Assembly (NCBI RefSeq): GCF_015097055.1
Contig: NZ_AP023366.1
Location: 1,860,001 to 1,924,000, forward strand
Direction: 5' to 3'
Source of the DNA: Effusibacillus dendaii
GTDB lineage: Bacteria; Bacillota; Bacilli; Tumebacillales; Effusibacillaceae
Length of the DNA: 64,000 bases
Position 1 is the stretch's first letter; the number at the start of each line of letters is the position of its first letter. The position numbers were made by a program, and so were the translations under genes. Below, piece after piece: positions 42,943 to 52,226 of this stretch. The notes below the pieces were generated by a model. It was not told where the DNA came from. It did no database searches and saw only the letters and a program-made list of their open reading frames with translations.

Positions 42943-43464
42943 TTATTTCACTGTATGCTTGTTTCGACTGTATTTCGGGACATCTCGAAAAAAGTGGTAC
43001 ATGTCTTCAAATCGTTTGGATTCACGAATCCGGCTCGTCGAAAAATGATCCCACAACAGTTCAATCATCCGCGCTTCATCATACAATTGACCATTTTTGA
43101 TGAATAAAGGACGAGTGTCATCCCCTTCTTTGCGAACCAACAAACCGATCATATCGGACGCCCTGCTTTGCACATTGCACAACCAATCAAGGAAATCGGC
43201 CAACATTTCTTCGTCCATCGTGGTTCCGAACACTTGCCCGCTGTAAAAATCAACAAACTTCCGTTTCTTGCGCCCCTTCAAGAGCAACTGGATCTCAGGC
43301 GAGGTTCCGAATGTAAGCAGGATTTCTTGCTGGTTTTCCTCCACTTGGCAACCGATTTCCCGATCCCATTCCACAATCAGTTGTCGAAGTTGTGATAACT
43401 CAAACCGAAACCAAGTAGTCTTTACTTCAATCTGGTACCCTCCTGCCGTGCTGTTGCTGTTCAT
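42943..43464 (-). CDS. Hypothetical protein
   Basis: A 173-residue soluble protein: MNSNSTAGGYQIEVKTTWFR, then FELSQLRQLIVEWDREIGC, LKGRKKRKFVDFYSGQVFGT and LLVRKEGDDTRPLFIKNGQL. Mixed alpha/beta pattern, no signal peptide, no membrane helix, two cysteines. ATG follows GAGGGG. I recognise no family. It stands alone, convergent with the HTH pair and separated from it by two inverted repeats. Confidence 0.6.
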   Translation of the reverse strand: MNSNSTAGGYQIEVKTTWFRFELSQLRQLIVEWDREIGCQVEENQQEILLTFGTSPEIQLLLKGRKKRKFVDFYSGQVFGTTMDEEMLADFLDWLCNVQSRASDMIGLLVRKEGDDTRPLFIKNGQLYDEARMIELLWDHFSTSRIRESKRFEDMYHFFRDVPKYSRNKHTVK

Positions 43465-43602
43465 CCCCTCAGTCCTTCCATACCACAGTTCAATTCTGTT
43501 TAGTGAATTTCATCATACAACAATATTTTCGCATGATTCAAGACCTATTTTTTTAATATTTTTATAATTTTTATGTTTAAAAGCCGAGTCAGCCTACAAG
43601 AA

Positions 43603-43672
43603 TAAAAAAACCTTGCCCCGACAGAAAAAACTTGTGCAAGAACAAGCGTTTCTCCGCAAGAGGCAAGGTTTT
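43603..43672 (-). terminator. Terminator of the GNAT gene with an elaborate loop
   Basis: Minus strand: AACCTTGCC (43662-43670) pairs with GGCAAGGTT (43609-43617) and is followed by TTTTTTATTC. The 44-base loop can itself pair (CTTGCGGAG with CTTGTTCTTGCACAAG segments). It follows the GNAT stop codon by about 90 bases. Confidence 0.65.
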
Positions 43673-43760
43673 GATTTCATTGTCAGGTAAAGCTATAACT
43701 AACTGAATCGATAAAACCTTCTTTCCTTCGACACAATGTGACAACTGAAGTTCCAGTATC

Positions 43761-44369
43761 TTACAGCGATTTTCGCATTCTGGACTTACTCGGACGCTGT
43801 TTTGATTTGACAGTCGTTTTGAGTTTGCGCGGCGTTCCATCTTTCGTTAAAAATACGCCCATCCAGATGTCATCGTCATATCCCTCATCCAGTTTGATGG
43901 CGCGAACTTTTCTGCCTTCCTCCGCAAAACCCATTTTCTGATATAAGGACAACGCAGGAGTATTTGAACCGCGAACGCCCAATTCGACTCTTTCAATTCC
44001 CTGCTGAGCCGCCCAAGTGAACGCTTCCCTGATTAAATTTTCGCCAACTCTTTGCCCCCGGTGTTCAGGTGCAATTCCCATCCAGATCGTCGCATTATGT
44101 TCCATCCAGGGAACGATCGAACGATCACAACGCAACCAGCCGCAAATTTCGTTGTCTTCTGTAGCGGCAACCAGTGTGAGATGGTTTTTGGGAGCAGCGT
44201 GATAGTATTGCATGTAAAGCTGTTCCACCGTAAAAGGCAGCCGGGACCCCAGCATGACTTGCCCTTCCTTGCCCACTTCTTCCATCAATCGATACAGCTT
44301 CGGTATATCCTGTTCCTGCCAAGCACGAACAGTGATCGTTTTGCCGCTTTCCAAACTTACAGTCCGCAT
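43761..44369 (-). CDS. GNAT-family N-acetyltransferase
   Basis: A 202-residue acetyltransferase. The acetyl-CoA loop is MGIAPEHRGQRVGENLIREA (Q/R-x-x-G-x-G/A form), with RVELGVRGSNTPALSLYQKM and GFAEEGRKVRAI as the C-terminal family pattern. The last 25 residues are very basic (RKLKTTVKSKQRPSKSRMRK). Substrate unknown; RimJ/YkkB-type proteins acetylate protein N termini or small amines. ATG 44369 follows AAGGGGGA. It lies 87 bases downstream of the HD-GYP gene. Confidence 0.87.
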   Translation of the reverse strand: MRTVSLESGKTITVRAWQEQDIPKLYRLMEEVGKEGQVMLGSRLPFTVEQLYMQYYHAAPKNHLTLVAATEDNEICGWLRCDRSIVPWMEHNATIWMGIAPEHRGQRVGENLIREAFTWAAQQGIERVELGVRGSNTPALSLYQKMGFAEEGRKVRAIKLDEGYDDDIWMGVFLTKDGTPRKLKTTVKSKQRPSKSRMRKSL

Positions 44370-44456
44370 AATCCATCCCCCTTAAGTTCCTCTCTTGTCA
44401 TTCTATATGCGGCAACGTAGGCATTTGACACGATCTTTATACCGAAAACCGATCGT

Positions 44457-45518
44457 TTACCCCTGTAGCACATGCGTGATAAATAGGGTCGTTTCTTTCG
44501 CCAAATCCAGTTCCTTAACCTCATGGTCATCCGAATCTTTCGTAAAAACGCGCACAATTGGCCGTGCCGGAAGTCCTGTGTGCTGGCCTACCACCACTCC
44601 CACCTGACCGGTGCTTAGTTTGACCGAAGTTCCATTTGGATAGATGGCGATACATCTGAGAAATCCAATGACGGTTTCCAAGTCGAACCGTTTTCCGGCA
44701 AACCCCATCAGATATTCAGTCGCCTCGTGCGGCATCATTCGTTTTCCGTCAATCCCCTGACCCGCTACCAAGTTATCAAAAAAATTGGCGACAGCCACGA
44801 TTTTTCCATAGCGGTGGATATCTTCGCCTGACAGTTGACGGGGATATCCCGTACCGTCAACATGCTCATGATGCTGCAACGCCACATGCGGAATCGTAAT
44901 GCTGAATTCCTTGATTTTACGGAGACGCTTGTAACCTCGCCAGGTGTGTTGTTTGTCGTCATTCGTGTCGCCTGAGAGCTCCGCATCCTCCTGTTTCTTT
45001 TCTTTTTCTGGAACTTCACATTTACCAATATCGTGCAGGAGAGATCCAATCGCAAGTTCCTGCAGCTGCGCGCGTGGCAATCCGAGATTTACGCCGATTA
45101 CGGTCGACAATGTGCAAACCTGCAAGGCATGCAAAAACTGCTCGTTATCTTTCGTTCGAATATCGTTTAAATTGATCAGCACTTTCTGGTTGCGCATAAT
45201 TTCATCAATCATGCTGGATGTTGCATCGGTGATTGCCTTGGAAGAAAGCGACTTGCCCGCTTGTACACACTGTACCGCCATCGAAAAAGAGGCCAGTGCT
45301 TCACGTCTGGTCTGTTCCGATACCACATCTTCCATTTCCACATCCGCAAATCGTTCATCTTGTATGTACAAATGGGTAACACCCAATCGGCGAAGCGTAG
45401 ACAGCATTCCGACCGTTAACTGAACTCCCACATTCAAGAGTGCCATTCCGTCACTTGTATAAATACTGCGAGCCAAAATATGTCCCGGCTCTACACTGTC
45501 AATTGAAACATAGCGCAT
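44457..45518 (-). CDS. HD-GYP-domain c-di-GMP phosphodiesterase
   Basis: A 353-residue protein. The N-terminal 120 residues (MRYVSIDSVEPGHILARSIY) are the DUF3391-like domain common before HD-GYP. The catalytic domain has GSLLHDIGKCEVPE (HD), a 30-residue insertion rich in Lys/Glu/Asp, PHVALQHHEHVDGTGYPRQL (HHE and GYP motif) and IVAVANFFDNL (metal Asp). A short C-terminal beta domain follows (QVGVVVGQHTGLPARPIVRV). It should cleave c-di-GMP to GMP or pGpG. ATG 45518 follows GGAAGGGGAGC. The catalytic residues appear intact, in contrast to the decayed GGDEF/HD-GYP gene 3 kb away. Confidence 0.9.
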   Translation of the reverse strand: MRYVSIDSVEPGHILARSIYTSDGMALLNVGVQLTVGMLSTLRRLGVTHLYIQDERFADVEMEDVVSEQTRREALASFSMAVQCVQAGKSLSSKAITDATSSMIDEIMRNQKVLINLNDIRTKDNEQFLHALQVCTLSTVIGVNLGLPRAQLQELAIGSLLHDIGKCEVPEKEKKQEDAELSGDTNDDKQHTWRGYKRLRKIKEFSITIPHVALQHHEHVDGTGYPRQLSGEDIHRYGKIVAVANFFDNLVAGQGIDGKRMMPHEATEYLMGFAGKRFDLETVIGFLRCIAIYPNGTSVKLSTGQVGVVVGQHTGLPARPIVRVFTKDSDDHEVKELDLAKETTLFITHVLQG

Positions 45519-45616
45519 GAATCTTCCTGCTCCCCTTCCCATGTTGACGCCTTATCGGTTACATTCGTCAAACCCTGCGGCTTGTCCTTTTTCCGCATAG
45601 AGTTTTCCGTTCCGCA

Positions 45617-46162
45617 TCATGGTTTGATATAACCGGTTAACTCCTGCAATGATGCGAGAGCGCTTTCCAGCAAAGGCTGCATGTCCGCCATATTGTCTTC
45701 ATCAATTTTCCGGTCGAATGTGAGTACGATCATGTAGCGGCTTTGCATCTGATGTTCGGTGTCAACATCCCGGTAGACCGACTGAACCAGGTGCTCCACC
45801 GCAATTTCGTCAGTCCACCACTGTCGCAACAGCCCGGCAATGTATTCAGAACGGGAGGCGGCCCCTGTCCAATTTTCAAACTGATAGCGAATCTGCAGCT
45901 TGCATCCGGGTGGTGACGGTTCCACTAACCGAAGCCTTGCCAACTCAACCGCAAAATCAGTCAAACTGCTGGACAGTGCCACTGTTGCCTGCGATTCATC
46001 ATCCTCTGTCAATTGAAACGTGAGTGAAAACGTCCGGCTCATCGTTGCCAAATCAAGCAGATCCTGCCTGCCGACAATCTGCAAGCGGCCCTGACGTTCC
46101 AAATCGTACAGACCGCCCTCCATCACCACTTTCAGATTGTCAAAAACGGTCGGATCAAACAC
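45617..46162 (-). CDS. Hypothetical protein downstream of the DMT transporter
   Basis: A 181-residue soluble protein: VFDPTVFDNLKVVMEGGLYD, LQIVGRQDLLDLATMSRTFS, LTFQLTEDDESQATVALSSS and a C terminus with FDRKIDEDNMADMQPLLES. Alternating strands and helices, no cysteine cluster, no signal peptide. GTG 46162 follows GGGGAGTG and lies seven bases after the transporter stop codon, so they form an operon. The sequence resembles conserved hypothetical proteins of Bacillales, but I cannot name a family or role. Confidence 0.6.
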   Translation of the reverse strand: MFDPTVFDNLKVVMEGGLYDLERQGRLQIVGRQDLLDLATMSRTFSLTFQLTEDDESQATVALSSSLTDFAVELARLRLVEPSPPGCKLQIRYQFENWTGAASRSEYIAGLLRQWWTDEIAVEHLVQSVYRDVDTEHQMQSRYMIVLTFDRKIDEDNMADMQPLLESALASLQELTGYIKP

Positions 46163-46168
46163 CCTGTT

Positions 46169-47038
46169 TCACTCCCCTTTCATAGCCAACAATACACTGC
46201 CTATAATCAGGCTGCTGCCGATAAAAAAAGGAACCGTCAACTGTTCCCCCAACACCAGCCACCCCAATATTGCACCAAAAATCGGCTGCACAAAAAAGAA
46301 CAATCCAGCTGTGCCCGCATCCATCAGTTCAAATCCTTTGGTCCAAAGAAAAAACGCCAAGGCGGTGGAAACCGCTCCCAGATAGAGGACTCCCCACCAT
46401 ACAAGCGGGTCGTTCGGCATAACAAAACCTTTTACCACTGTTTCCCACCCGGCCAATGGAAGCGTGAACAGAATCCCGAACAAGGAAGACCAGAATGTAA
46501 CGGCAAGCGCCGGATACTGTTCGGTCAAGAATTTTCCCAATACGGAATAGAGCGCCCAGGAAACGGCCGCCGTCAACAGAAACAGATTGCCGATCAGCGT
46601 ACTTTCGCCGCCGGATTGGTCGGTGCCCATGATTACCAACACACCGGCTGTAGCAATCAGCAAAGCGACGATTTTGCGAATCGTCAAACGTTCTTTCAGC
46701 ATCCCAAAAGCAAACAGTGCGATAAATGCCGGAGAAGCAGACGTTATGACCGCCCCTGAATGGGCAGACGAAAGTTGTGTGCCAATAAACTGGGCGCTGA
46801 TTGAAATGGTGTACCCGACCAGTCCATAAATCGCAACTTTACGCCAATCTTTCCGGGCAATACAACCGCCCCGTACGGCGAGCAGCACCATTCCAAGAAC
46901 GGCTGCGCCAATAGCAAATCGCATCACGACAAGTGTCAACGGATTTATAAAATGGAGCACGTATTTGCTCACCACATACATTCCGCCCCAAATGGCGGCT
47001 GCACCTGTCAGACAGATGCTCCCGATTAGACGATTCAT
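46169..47038 (-). CDS. EamA/DMT-family transporter
   Basis: A 289-residue permease with ten hydrophobic helices arranged as two EamA repeats: GAAAIWGGMYVVSKYVLHFI opens the first and FLLTAAVSWALYSVLGKFLT the second, with FFVQPIFGAILGWLVLGEQL in the last helices. Family members export amino acids, nucleosides or other metabolites; the substrate is unknown. ATG 47038 follows GGGAGAG. It is the first gene of a two-gene unit with the hypothetical protein. Confidence 0.9.
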   Translation of the reverse strand: MNRLIGSICLTGAAAIWGGMYVVSKYVLHFINPLTLVVMRFAIGAAVLGMVLLAVRGGCIARKDWRKVAIYGLVGYTISISAQFIGTQLSSAHSGAVITSASPAFIALFAFGMLKERLTIRKIVALLIATAGVLVIMGTDQSGGESTLIGNLFLLTAAVSWALYSVLGKFLTEQYPALAVTFWSSLFGILFTLPLAGWETVVKGFVMPNDPLVWWGVLYLGAVSTALAFFLWTKGFELMDAGTAGLFFFVQPIFGAILGWLVLGEQLTVPFFIGSSLIIGSVLLAMKGE

Positions 47039-47100
47039 TCCACTCTCCCAGTCTCATACGATAATCTGATCCAACATCAACGGCAACAAAAACGGCAGGA

Positions 47101-47430
47101 TCAGCCAATTGGCGTCCCATTGGGAACCGACTCATCCGGTTTCAACAAAACGACATCTCCTTCTCCCGGAATGCCGCCCAACACCAACACTTCGGAAGAA
47201 AAACCGGCTATCTTTCGCGGCGGAAAATTGACAACCGCTGCCACTTGCCTGCCAACCAATGTTTCTGGTCGATACCGTCTGGTAATTTGAGCGCTTGATC
47301 GTTTCACACCCAGTTCCCCGAAGTCAATCTGCAGTTTGATGGCTGGCACCCGGGCTTCCGGAAAATGCTCCGCCGCGATGACCGTACCGATTCGAATATC
47401 CAATTTTACGAAATCATCAATCGTTGCCAT
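47101..47430 (-). CDS. csaA: CsaA-type tRNA-binding-domain protein (secretion chaperone)
   Basis: A 109-residue dimeric OB-fold protein. [20 protein letters not shown], then [20 protein letters not shown] and [40 protein letters not shown] follow the CsaA/EMAPII fold along its full length. In Bacillus it binds peptides and SecA and has export-chaperone activity; tRNA binding is also reported. ATG 47430 follows TGGAGG. It is encoded within the run trmB / small protein / csaA. Confidence 0.93.
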   Translation of the reverse strand: MATIDDFVKLDIRIGTVIAAEHFPEARVPAIKLQIDFGELGVKRSSAQITRRYRPETLVGRQVAAVVNFPPRKIAGFSSEVLVLGGIPGEGDVVLLKPDESVPNGTPIG

Positions 47431-47470
47431 TGCAACCTCCACACCGTTTCCAGGCAGGCTCGCGCACAGA

Positions 47471-47728
47471 TCAGTGAAGATGACCATCGGGAGGAGCGGC
47501 CTCCATCGGCACGCCCGCCCCTTTTTCTACCAACTTTACCCGTAATTTCTCCACCATGTACGTCCCAAGCATCTGGAAAATTTCCTCTTGCTCCATGTCC
47601 TCAATCAATTTTACCATTTCTTCCCGATTCAGGTCGGACAGGATACCCGATACAATAATCAGCACATCCTCTTCGTCGCCAGTCAGTTGGTTCTTATAGA
47701 GCTCATAAAGTTGGTCCACAAATTTCAT
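47471..47728 (-). CDS. Small acidic helical protein (DUF6154-like)
   Basis: An 85-residue protein: [40 protein letters not shown] and a C-terminal [16 protein letters not shown]. It is helical, acidic and has no cysteine. It resembles the small DUF6154 proteins of Bacillales, which are of unknown function. ATG 47728 follows GGACGGGG at eight bases; the alternative GTG at 47737 is too close. It lies between trmB and csaA with short gaps. Confidence 0.65.
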   Translation of the reverse strand: MKFVDQLYELYKNQLTGDEEDVLIIVSGILSDLNREEMVKLIEDMEQEEIFQMLGTYMVEKLRVKLVEKGAGVPMEAAPPDGHLH

Positions 47729-47764
47729 CAGCGACACCCCGTCCTTCTTATCATAAATTGCAAG

Positions 47765-48422
47765 CTATCTCTCCACTTCGGTCGGCGGTGTCGCTTCCAA
47801 ACGGCAAATTGGAACACCCCGCTGCGAAAACTTTTCCTCGTACTCCGTCATCACATTTCCTTCAAAATCGCTGTTACATAAATCATAGGTGACGTTTTTC
47901 AGCTGCCATCCCGCTGCCTCCATCATTTCCAATGAGAAATCGAACAAATCTCTGTTGTCCGTTTTAAAATGAATCTCTCCGTCCCGTTTTAAAATCTGAC
48001 GGTATTTATCAAGAAAGGGCCTTGCAGTCAGCCGTTTGTCAGCTTGTTTTGTCTTTGGCCAAGGGTCGCTAAAATTCAAATAAATCCGGTCGACTTCCTG
48101 ATCCTCGAACACTTCCAGTATATTCGCTGCGTCCATGCAGATTAACGCTAAATTTGTCACCTGCAGTTGCTGTTTTTTCTGATACACCCGTACAATCACT
48201 TCCGGAAACAGTTCGATCCCAATATAGTTGATCTGCGGATGCATCGCCGCCATGGTCGTAATAAAACGCCCGCGTCCGGTTCCCAATTCGATATGCAACG
48301 GAGCGTCGTTGCCGAACATTTTCTCTCTCCATTGCCCCCGGTACTCTGCAGGATTTTGCACAAATTCATGCAGTACCTGCTCATACAACGCCCGTTTTTT
48401 TTTCTTTACCCCGTATTCTCAT
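47765..48422 (-). CDS. trmB: tRNA (guanine-N7-)-methyltransferase, frameshifted at its N terminus
   Basis: The main frame (47765-48388) holds nearly the whole enzyme, which methylates G46 in tRNA variable loops: IELGTGRGRFITTMAAMHPQ (SAM loop), YIGIELFPEVI, YLNFSDPWPKTKQADKRL and GEIHFKTDNRDLFDFS. The family N terminus (MRxR...K) is present upstream as ATG 48422 encoding MRIRGKEKK, but a run of nine A residues puts it one base out of frame with RALYEQVLHEF; eight A residues would join them. Without that, translation could start only at a TTG (48388) lacking a ribosome binding site. Sequencing error, slippage on the A9 tract or a recent mutation are all possible. Confidence 0.85.
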
Positions 48423-48477
48423 CTGTTTCACCAGCCATATGCAAATCTTTCCCAAACAACCCTTATCCTATAAAATA

Positions 48478-48503
48478 GGAAAACCCTTGCGGAAACGCAA
48501 GAG
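48478..48503 (-). terminator. Terminator after the decayed GGDEF/HD-GYP gene
   Basis: Minus strand: CTTGCG and CGCAAG (48486-48501) with loop TTTC, followed by GGTTTTCC. Confidence 0.6.
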
Positions 48504-48514
48504 CCAAAATCAAT

Positions 48515-49700
48515 TTATCTTTCAAAGTAAGGAGTGTGTACTTCAAAAACGGCTTCCTGTTTTTCTGATTGAATCTGGAATTCTTTTATCACTTCGATGA
48601 AAGGTTCCACCAATTGAGGATCAAATTGAGTTCCTGAACAACGGCGCAACTCTTCAATCGCTTCCGCCATCGTTTTGGTTTTCTGATAGGGCCGATTGGT
48701 GGTCATCGCATCAAAACTGTCGACAACAGTCAAAATTCTTGCCCACAGCGGGATATCTGTTCCGGCCAATCCGTCCGGATACCCTTTTCCGTCATACCGT
48801 TCATGGTGAGACCGAATCATCGACAGACAAGGAGTCAATTCTTTAATCCCCTCCGGATGCCCGAACATGTCGTTATACATTTTAAAATAGTCAAGATCAA
48901 GCAACAGAAGAGAAAGCGTCTTCCCCTTATCCACCAGTTCCTGTAACCGCTCCTGAAAATACCGATGATTATAAAGGCCTGTCAATTCATCTTTGACAGC
49001 CAATGACCGGAAGTGGTTGTACATGTCGTAGTACTGGTGGTAGGTGATGCCCATACACCACAGAAGTATCGCAAACAGGATGACACCCGCCAACCCTTCA
49101 TACTGCAAAACGGTTGACATTAAAAGCCCGAATGTCATCAACGTAAAATAGACAAGCAAATTCTTTCCGTCTGTATAAGAACTAAAATAGCCTTTTAGTT
49201 GTTTCCGATCCATCAGAAACACATAGGTTAAACATAAACAGGAATTACACAAAAATATACGATCGCGTACGAGAGATACGCAAATAAACTTTCCAGCTGA
49301 AAATCCCCTATAACGCCGCCCGTTACCTGATACGATTGCAACGCAAAATAGGCGCTGATTCCATACTGCACACAATTGAACAATCCTTTATACCATCTGA
49401 CAGGCCGGTTAATGATTAAGATCAGCGCCAAAAAAGCAAGATAAAAAAGACGGTCAAACTCCCATAGAGCACCCCCGCAGTGAATAAGAGCGAAGATATC
49501 AGGGAAAATTGTCCACCCGAAGGCATTTCCAGGAAACGAATTTCAAAAAGGGCGGCAATGCCAACCAACGTGACAATTACCACCCATTCATGCCTGCTTA
49601 GCATATGGAAATTCAAATAGAATAAATAGGCAAAAGTAAGAGAGCAAACCAAAACAAATAAATTCGTTAATGGATACTTACGCTGTACCATCCATGACAC
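48515..49700 (-). pseudogene. Membrane GGDEF / HD-GYP protein, frameshifted and internally deleted
   Basis: Three consecutive minus-strand frames spell one protein. Frame 1 (49422-49700): PLTNLFVLVCSLTFAYLFYL and further membrane helices. Frame 2 (49228-49431): LILIINRPVRWYKGLFNCVQ. Frame 3 (from about 49225): YVFLMDRKQLKGYFSSYTDG, helices, then the GGDEF start DELTGLYNHRYFQERLQELV and LLLLDLDYFKMYNDMFGHPE. This passes directly into the second half of HD-GYP (RSHHERYDGKGYPDGLAGTD and VVDSFDAMTTNRPYQKTK). The GGDEF active site itself and the HD residues are missing, an in-frame deletion of roughly 200 residues. The frame shifts lie near T6 runs (about 49435) and near 49235. Confidence 0.8.
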
Positions 49701-50130
49701 TCCCTTTAATGGGAGGTCTCCTCTTTACCATCATCTTTTGGATAAAAATAAATCCCCCTACATTTAAGACAATGTCCCCTAAACTTACAAGTGTTTCATG
49801 CGGGTATGGGGCATGCAAGTAAAAAATATCCCCCAAAAAGTTAAGATGCGTCTGGGTTGACATTGCAATATGTTTGCCCAATTCAACGTCAACAGGCATT
49901 CCCCCCATTCACCGCCATTACGATAAAATTCATGGCAATACCTGCGATGATGAATGGAAATCCGCTGTAAAACCGGTTCAAAAAAGGCAAAGGACATCAA
50001 TGTTGCATAACTCATTAAAATGCCTAACCAAGCTAACCTATTGTTTACCAACATAATACCATATTGCAGCAAAAATGCCAGTACTATAAGCCATAACGCA
50101 GTTGGCCGAATCTGAAAAAACTGTCGAACT
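49678..50130 (-). pseudogene. DUF5317-family membrane protein, broken remnant
   Basis: Minus-strand pieces in three frames match DUF5317 in order: IRPTALWLIVLAFLLQYGIM and LGILMSYATLMSFAF; then RFYSGFPFIIAGIAMNFIVM; then GGMPVDVELGKHIAMSTQTH, FLGDIFYLHAPYPHETLVSL and GDIVLNVGGFIFIQKMM. Shifts fall at a T6 run (about 49979-49984) and a G6 run (about 49903-49908). The N-terminal helix is also missing. The 3' end overlaps the 5' end of the GGDEF/HD-GYP remnant, so the two were an operon. Confidence 0.7.
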
Positions 50131-50189
50131 CTGTAAGATGCAAAATAATTTTTACACTTTTTGTAGAATCCCGACGAATTCGGAAAGAA

Positions 50190-50224
50190 ACGAAAAGAGC
50201 CTCCTTCATAAGGAGACCCTTTTT
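50190..50224 (-). terminator. Terminator of pepF
   Basis: Minus strand: GGTCTCCTT and AAGGAGGCT (50197-50218) form a stem followed by CTTTTCGTTTCTTTCC, about 70 bases after the pepF stop codon. Confidence 0.75.
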
Positions 50225-50291
50225 GCACAAATACTATTCTTTCGATTCATTTCGACACTGAACCGTGCCGTTTTGTCGATTGCACCGACAC

Positions 50292-52115
50292 CTATTTTAT
50301 CTGATCGGCCAACTGCTCCATCTCATCAATCCGCTGTTTGAACACGTTCAGCGCATCTTCTACCGGCTTTGGCGATGTCATATCCACGCCTGCTTTTTTC
50401 AGCAGATTGACCGAATAATCGGAGCTTCCGCTTTTTAAGAAATTGAGATAGCGCTCAACCGCAGGCTGCCCTTCCTGCAAAATCTGCCGGGACAATGCTG
50501 TCGCCGCCGAAAAGCCGGTCGCATATTTATACACATAAAACGCCGAATAGAAATGTGGAATGCGCGCCCATTCCAACTCGATATCCCGGTCCACTGTGAT
50601 ATCCGTTCCGTAGTATTTAACGTTCAGGTCATAGTAAATCTGAGACAAAGACTCTGGTGTAAGCGGTTCACCCGCTTCCACCTTTTCATGCGTAATTTTC
50701 TCAAACTCAGCGAACATGGTTTGCCGGAAAACAGTGGTCCGGAACGACTCCAAGTCATGGTTGATCAGATACATCCGTTTGCGTGGATCGTCTGTCGTTT
50801 TTAACAAATGCTGCAACACTAACGCCTCATTGCAGGTGGAAGCCACTTCCGCCACAAAGATCGTATAATCCGAATAGACGAATGGTTGTGTCCGGTTGGT
50901 AAAATAGGAGTGCATCGCATGCCCCATCTCATGCGCAAGCGTAAACATGTTATTCAGGTTATCCTGCCAGTTCAACAGTACAAACGGATGGGTTCCATAG
51001 GCTCCCCATGAATACGCGCCGCTTGTTTTCCCTTCATTTTCGTGTACGTCGATCCATCCTGAGTTAAATCCTTCCTGCAGGATTTTGCCGTACTCCTCGC
51101 CAAGCGGAGCCAATCCTTCCGCCACTGTCCGTTTCGCTTCCTCATAGGTGATGTTAAATTCCGCATCCTTGACCATCGGCACATACAAATCGTACATATG
51201 CAGATCGTCTAAGCCAAGCAGTTTCTTGCGAAGTTGAACATACCGGTACATTTCCGGGAGAAACTTATGTATCGTATCGATCAAATTGTCATATACAGAA
51301 ACCGGGATGTTGTCCGCATCCATCGCCATTGCGCGGGCGGAAGGGTATTTTCGAACTTTAGCGTAAAAAACGTCTTTTTTAATATTCGCCTGGAGAATGG
51401 CTGCCAGCGTATTCTTCTGCTTTCCGTACGTAGCGTACATCGCTTCAAACGCATCTTTCCGGACCCGCCTGTCCTGGCTCTCCAAAAACTGGCTGTACCG
51501 GCCTTTCGTCAATTCCACCTCTTGGCCGTTCTCATCTTTGATGACCGGAAACTTGATATCCGCATTGTTTAACATGCTGAAAATAGTCCCTGGTCCCTGC
51601 GCCAACTCGCCCACTTCCGCCAAAATCTGCTCTTCCGCCGGACTTAGCACATGCTCTTTCGTTCGCATCACTTCTTCCAATGCAAACCGGTACAATTCCA
51701 ACCCCGATTCCTGTTTGATAAACGATTCCAGTTTATCGGCCGGAATGTTCAATATCTCCGGGGTGATGAAAGAAGAAGCGCTCGACGCCTGGACGCTAAG
51801 TGTGGCAGCCCGATCTGTCAACGCTTGATACTCCGCGTTCCCGTTGTCCTCATCCCGGTGCATGCGGGCATATGCGTATAGACGGCCCATTTTCTCACTG
51901 ATTGTATCTTCTGTCTTCAGACACTCCAACAGAACACTGGCCGATTCCCCCAATTTTCCGGCGAATGCGGGGAGTTTCTCCACCTTTTTTTTAATTTCTT
52001 GAAAATCTTTTTCCCATTCCGCGATAGAAGGATACAAATCTTCCAAATTCCATTTCATTTCATCCGGCAGTTCGCTTCGTTTCGGGAGTTTGTGGGTGGC
52101 AGGTGTGTTTGCCAT
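50292..52115 (-). CDS. pepF: Oligoendopeptidase F
   Basis: A 607-residue M3B zinc metallopeptidase that cleaves short peptides in the cytoplasm. The zinc site is HEMGHAMHSYF (HExxH), with the third ligand Glu in VAEVASTCNEALVLQ. LKTEDTISEKMGRLYAYARM and YPSARAMAMDADNIPVSVYD are other family segments. Family length is about 600. ATG 52115 follows AAGAGGAGG. Its upstream region carries dispersed repeat R2, and a terminator follows. Confidence 0.96.
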   Translation of the reverse strand: MANTPATHKLPKRSELPDEMKWNLEDLYPSIAEWEKDFQEIKKKVEKLPAFAGKLGESASVLLECLKTEDTISEKMGRLYAYARMHRDEDNGNAEYQALTDRAATLSVQASSASSFITPEILNIPADKLESFIKQESGLELYRFALEEVMRTKEHVLSPAEEQILAEVGELAQGPGTIFSMLNNADIKFPVIKDENGQEVELTKGRYSQFLESQDRRVRKDAFEAMYATYGKQKNTLAAILQANIKKDVFYAKVRKYPSARAMAMDADNIPVSVYDNLIDTIHKFLPEMYRYVQLRKKLLGLDDLHMYDLYVPMVKDAEFNITYEEAKRTVAEGLAPLGEEYGKILQEGFNSGWIDVHENEGKTSGAYSWGAYGTHPFVLLNWQDNLNNMFTLAHEMGHAMHSYFTNRTQPFVYSDYTIFVAEVASTCNEALVLQHLLKTTDDPRKRMYLINHDLESFRTTVFRQTMFAEFEKITHEKVEAGEPLTPESLSQIYYDLNVKYYGTDITVDRDIELEWARIPHFYSAFYVYKYATGFSAATALSRQILQEGQPAVERYLNFLKSGSSDYSVNLLKKAGVDMTSPKPVEDALNVFKQRIDEMEQLADQIK

Positions 52116-52179
52116 ATGTATGATAACCTCCTCTTGGTTTCAATTTTTGAATTATGTCCCAATCGTTCCTCATTATAAC

Positions 52180-52226
52180 ATAAAGAAAACTTGGCTTTCG
52201 CCAAGCCAATGCGCAGGCGAAGCCTA
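52180..52226 (+). repeat. Dispersed repeat R2, copy 2
   Basis: ATAAAGAAAACTTGGCTTTC continues with GCCAAGCC and GCGCAGGCGAAGCC. It matches the copy at 42789-42840, same orientation. It lies between the divergent pepF and globin genes, inside the region that should hold their promoters. Confidence 0.7.
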
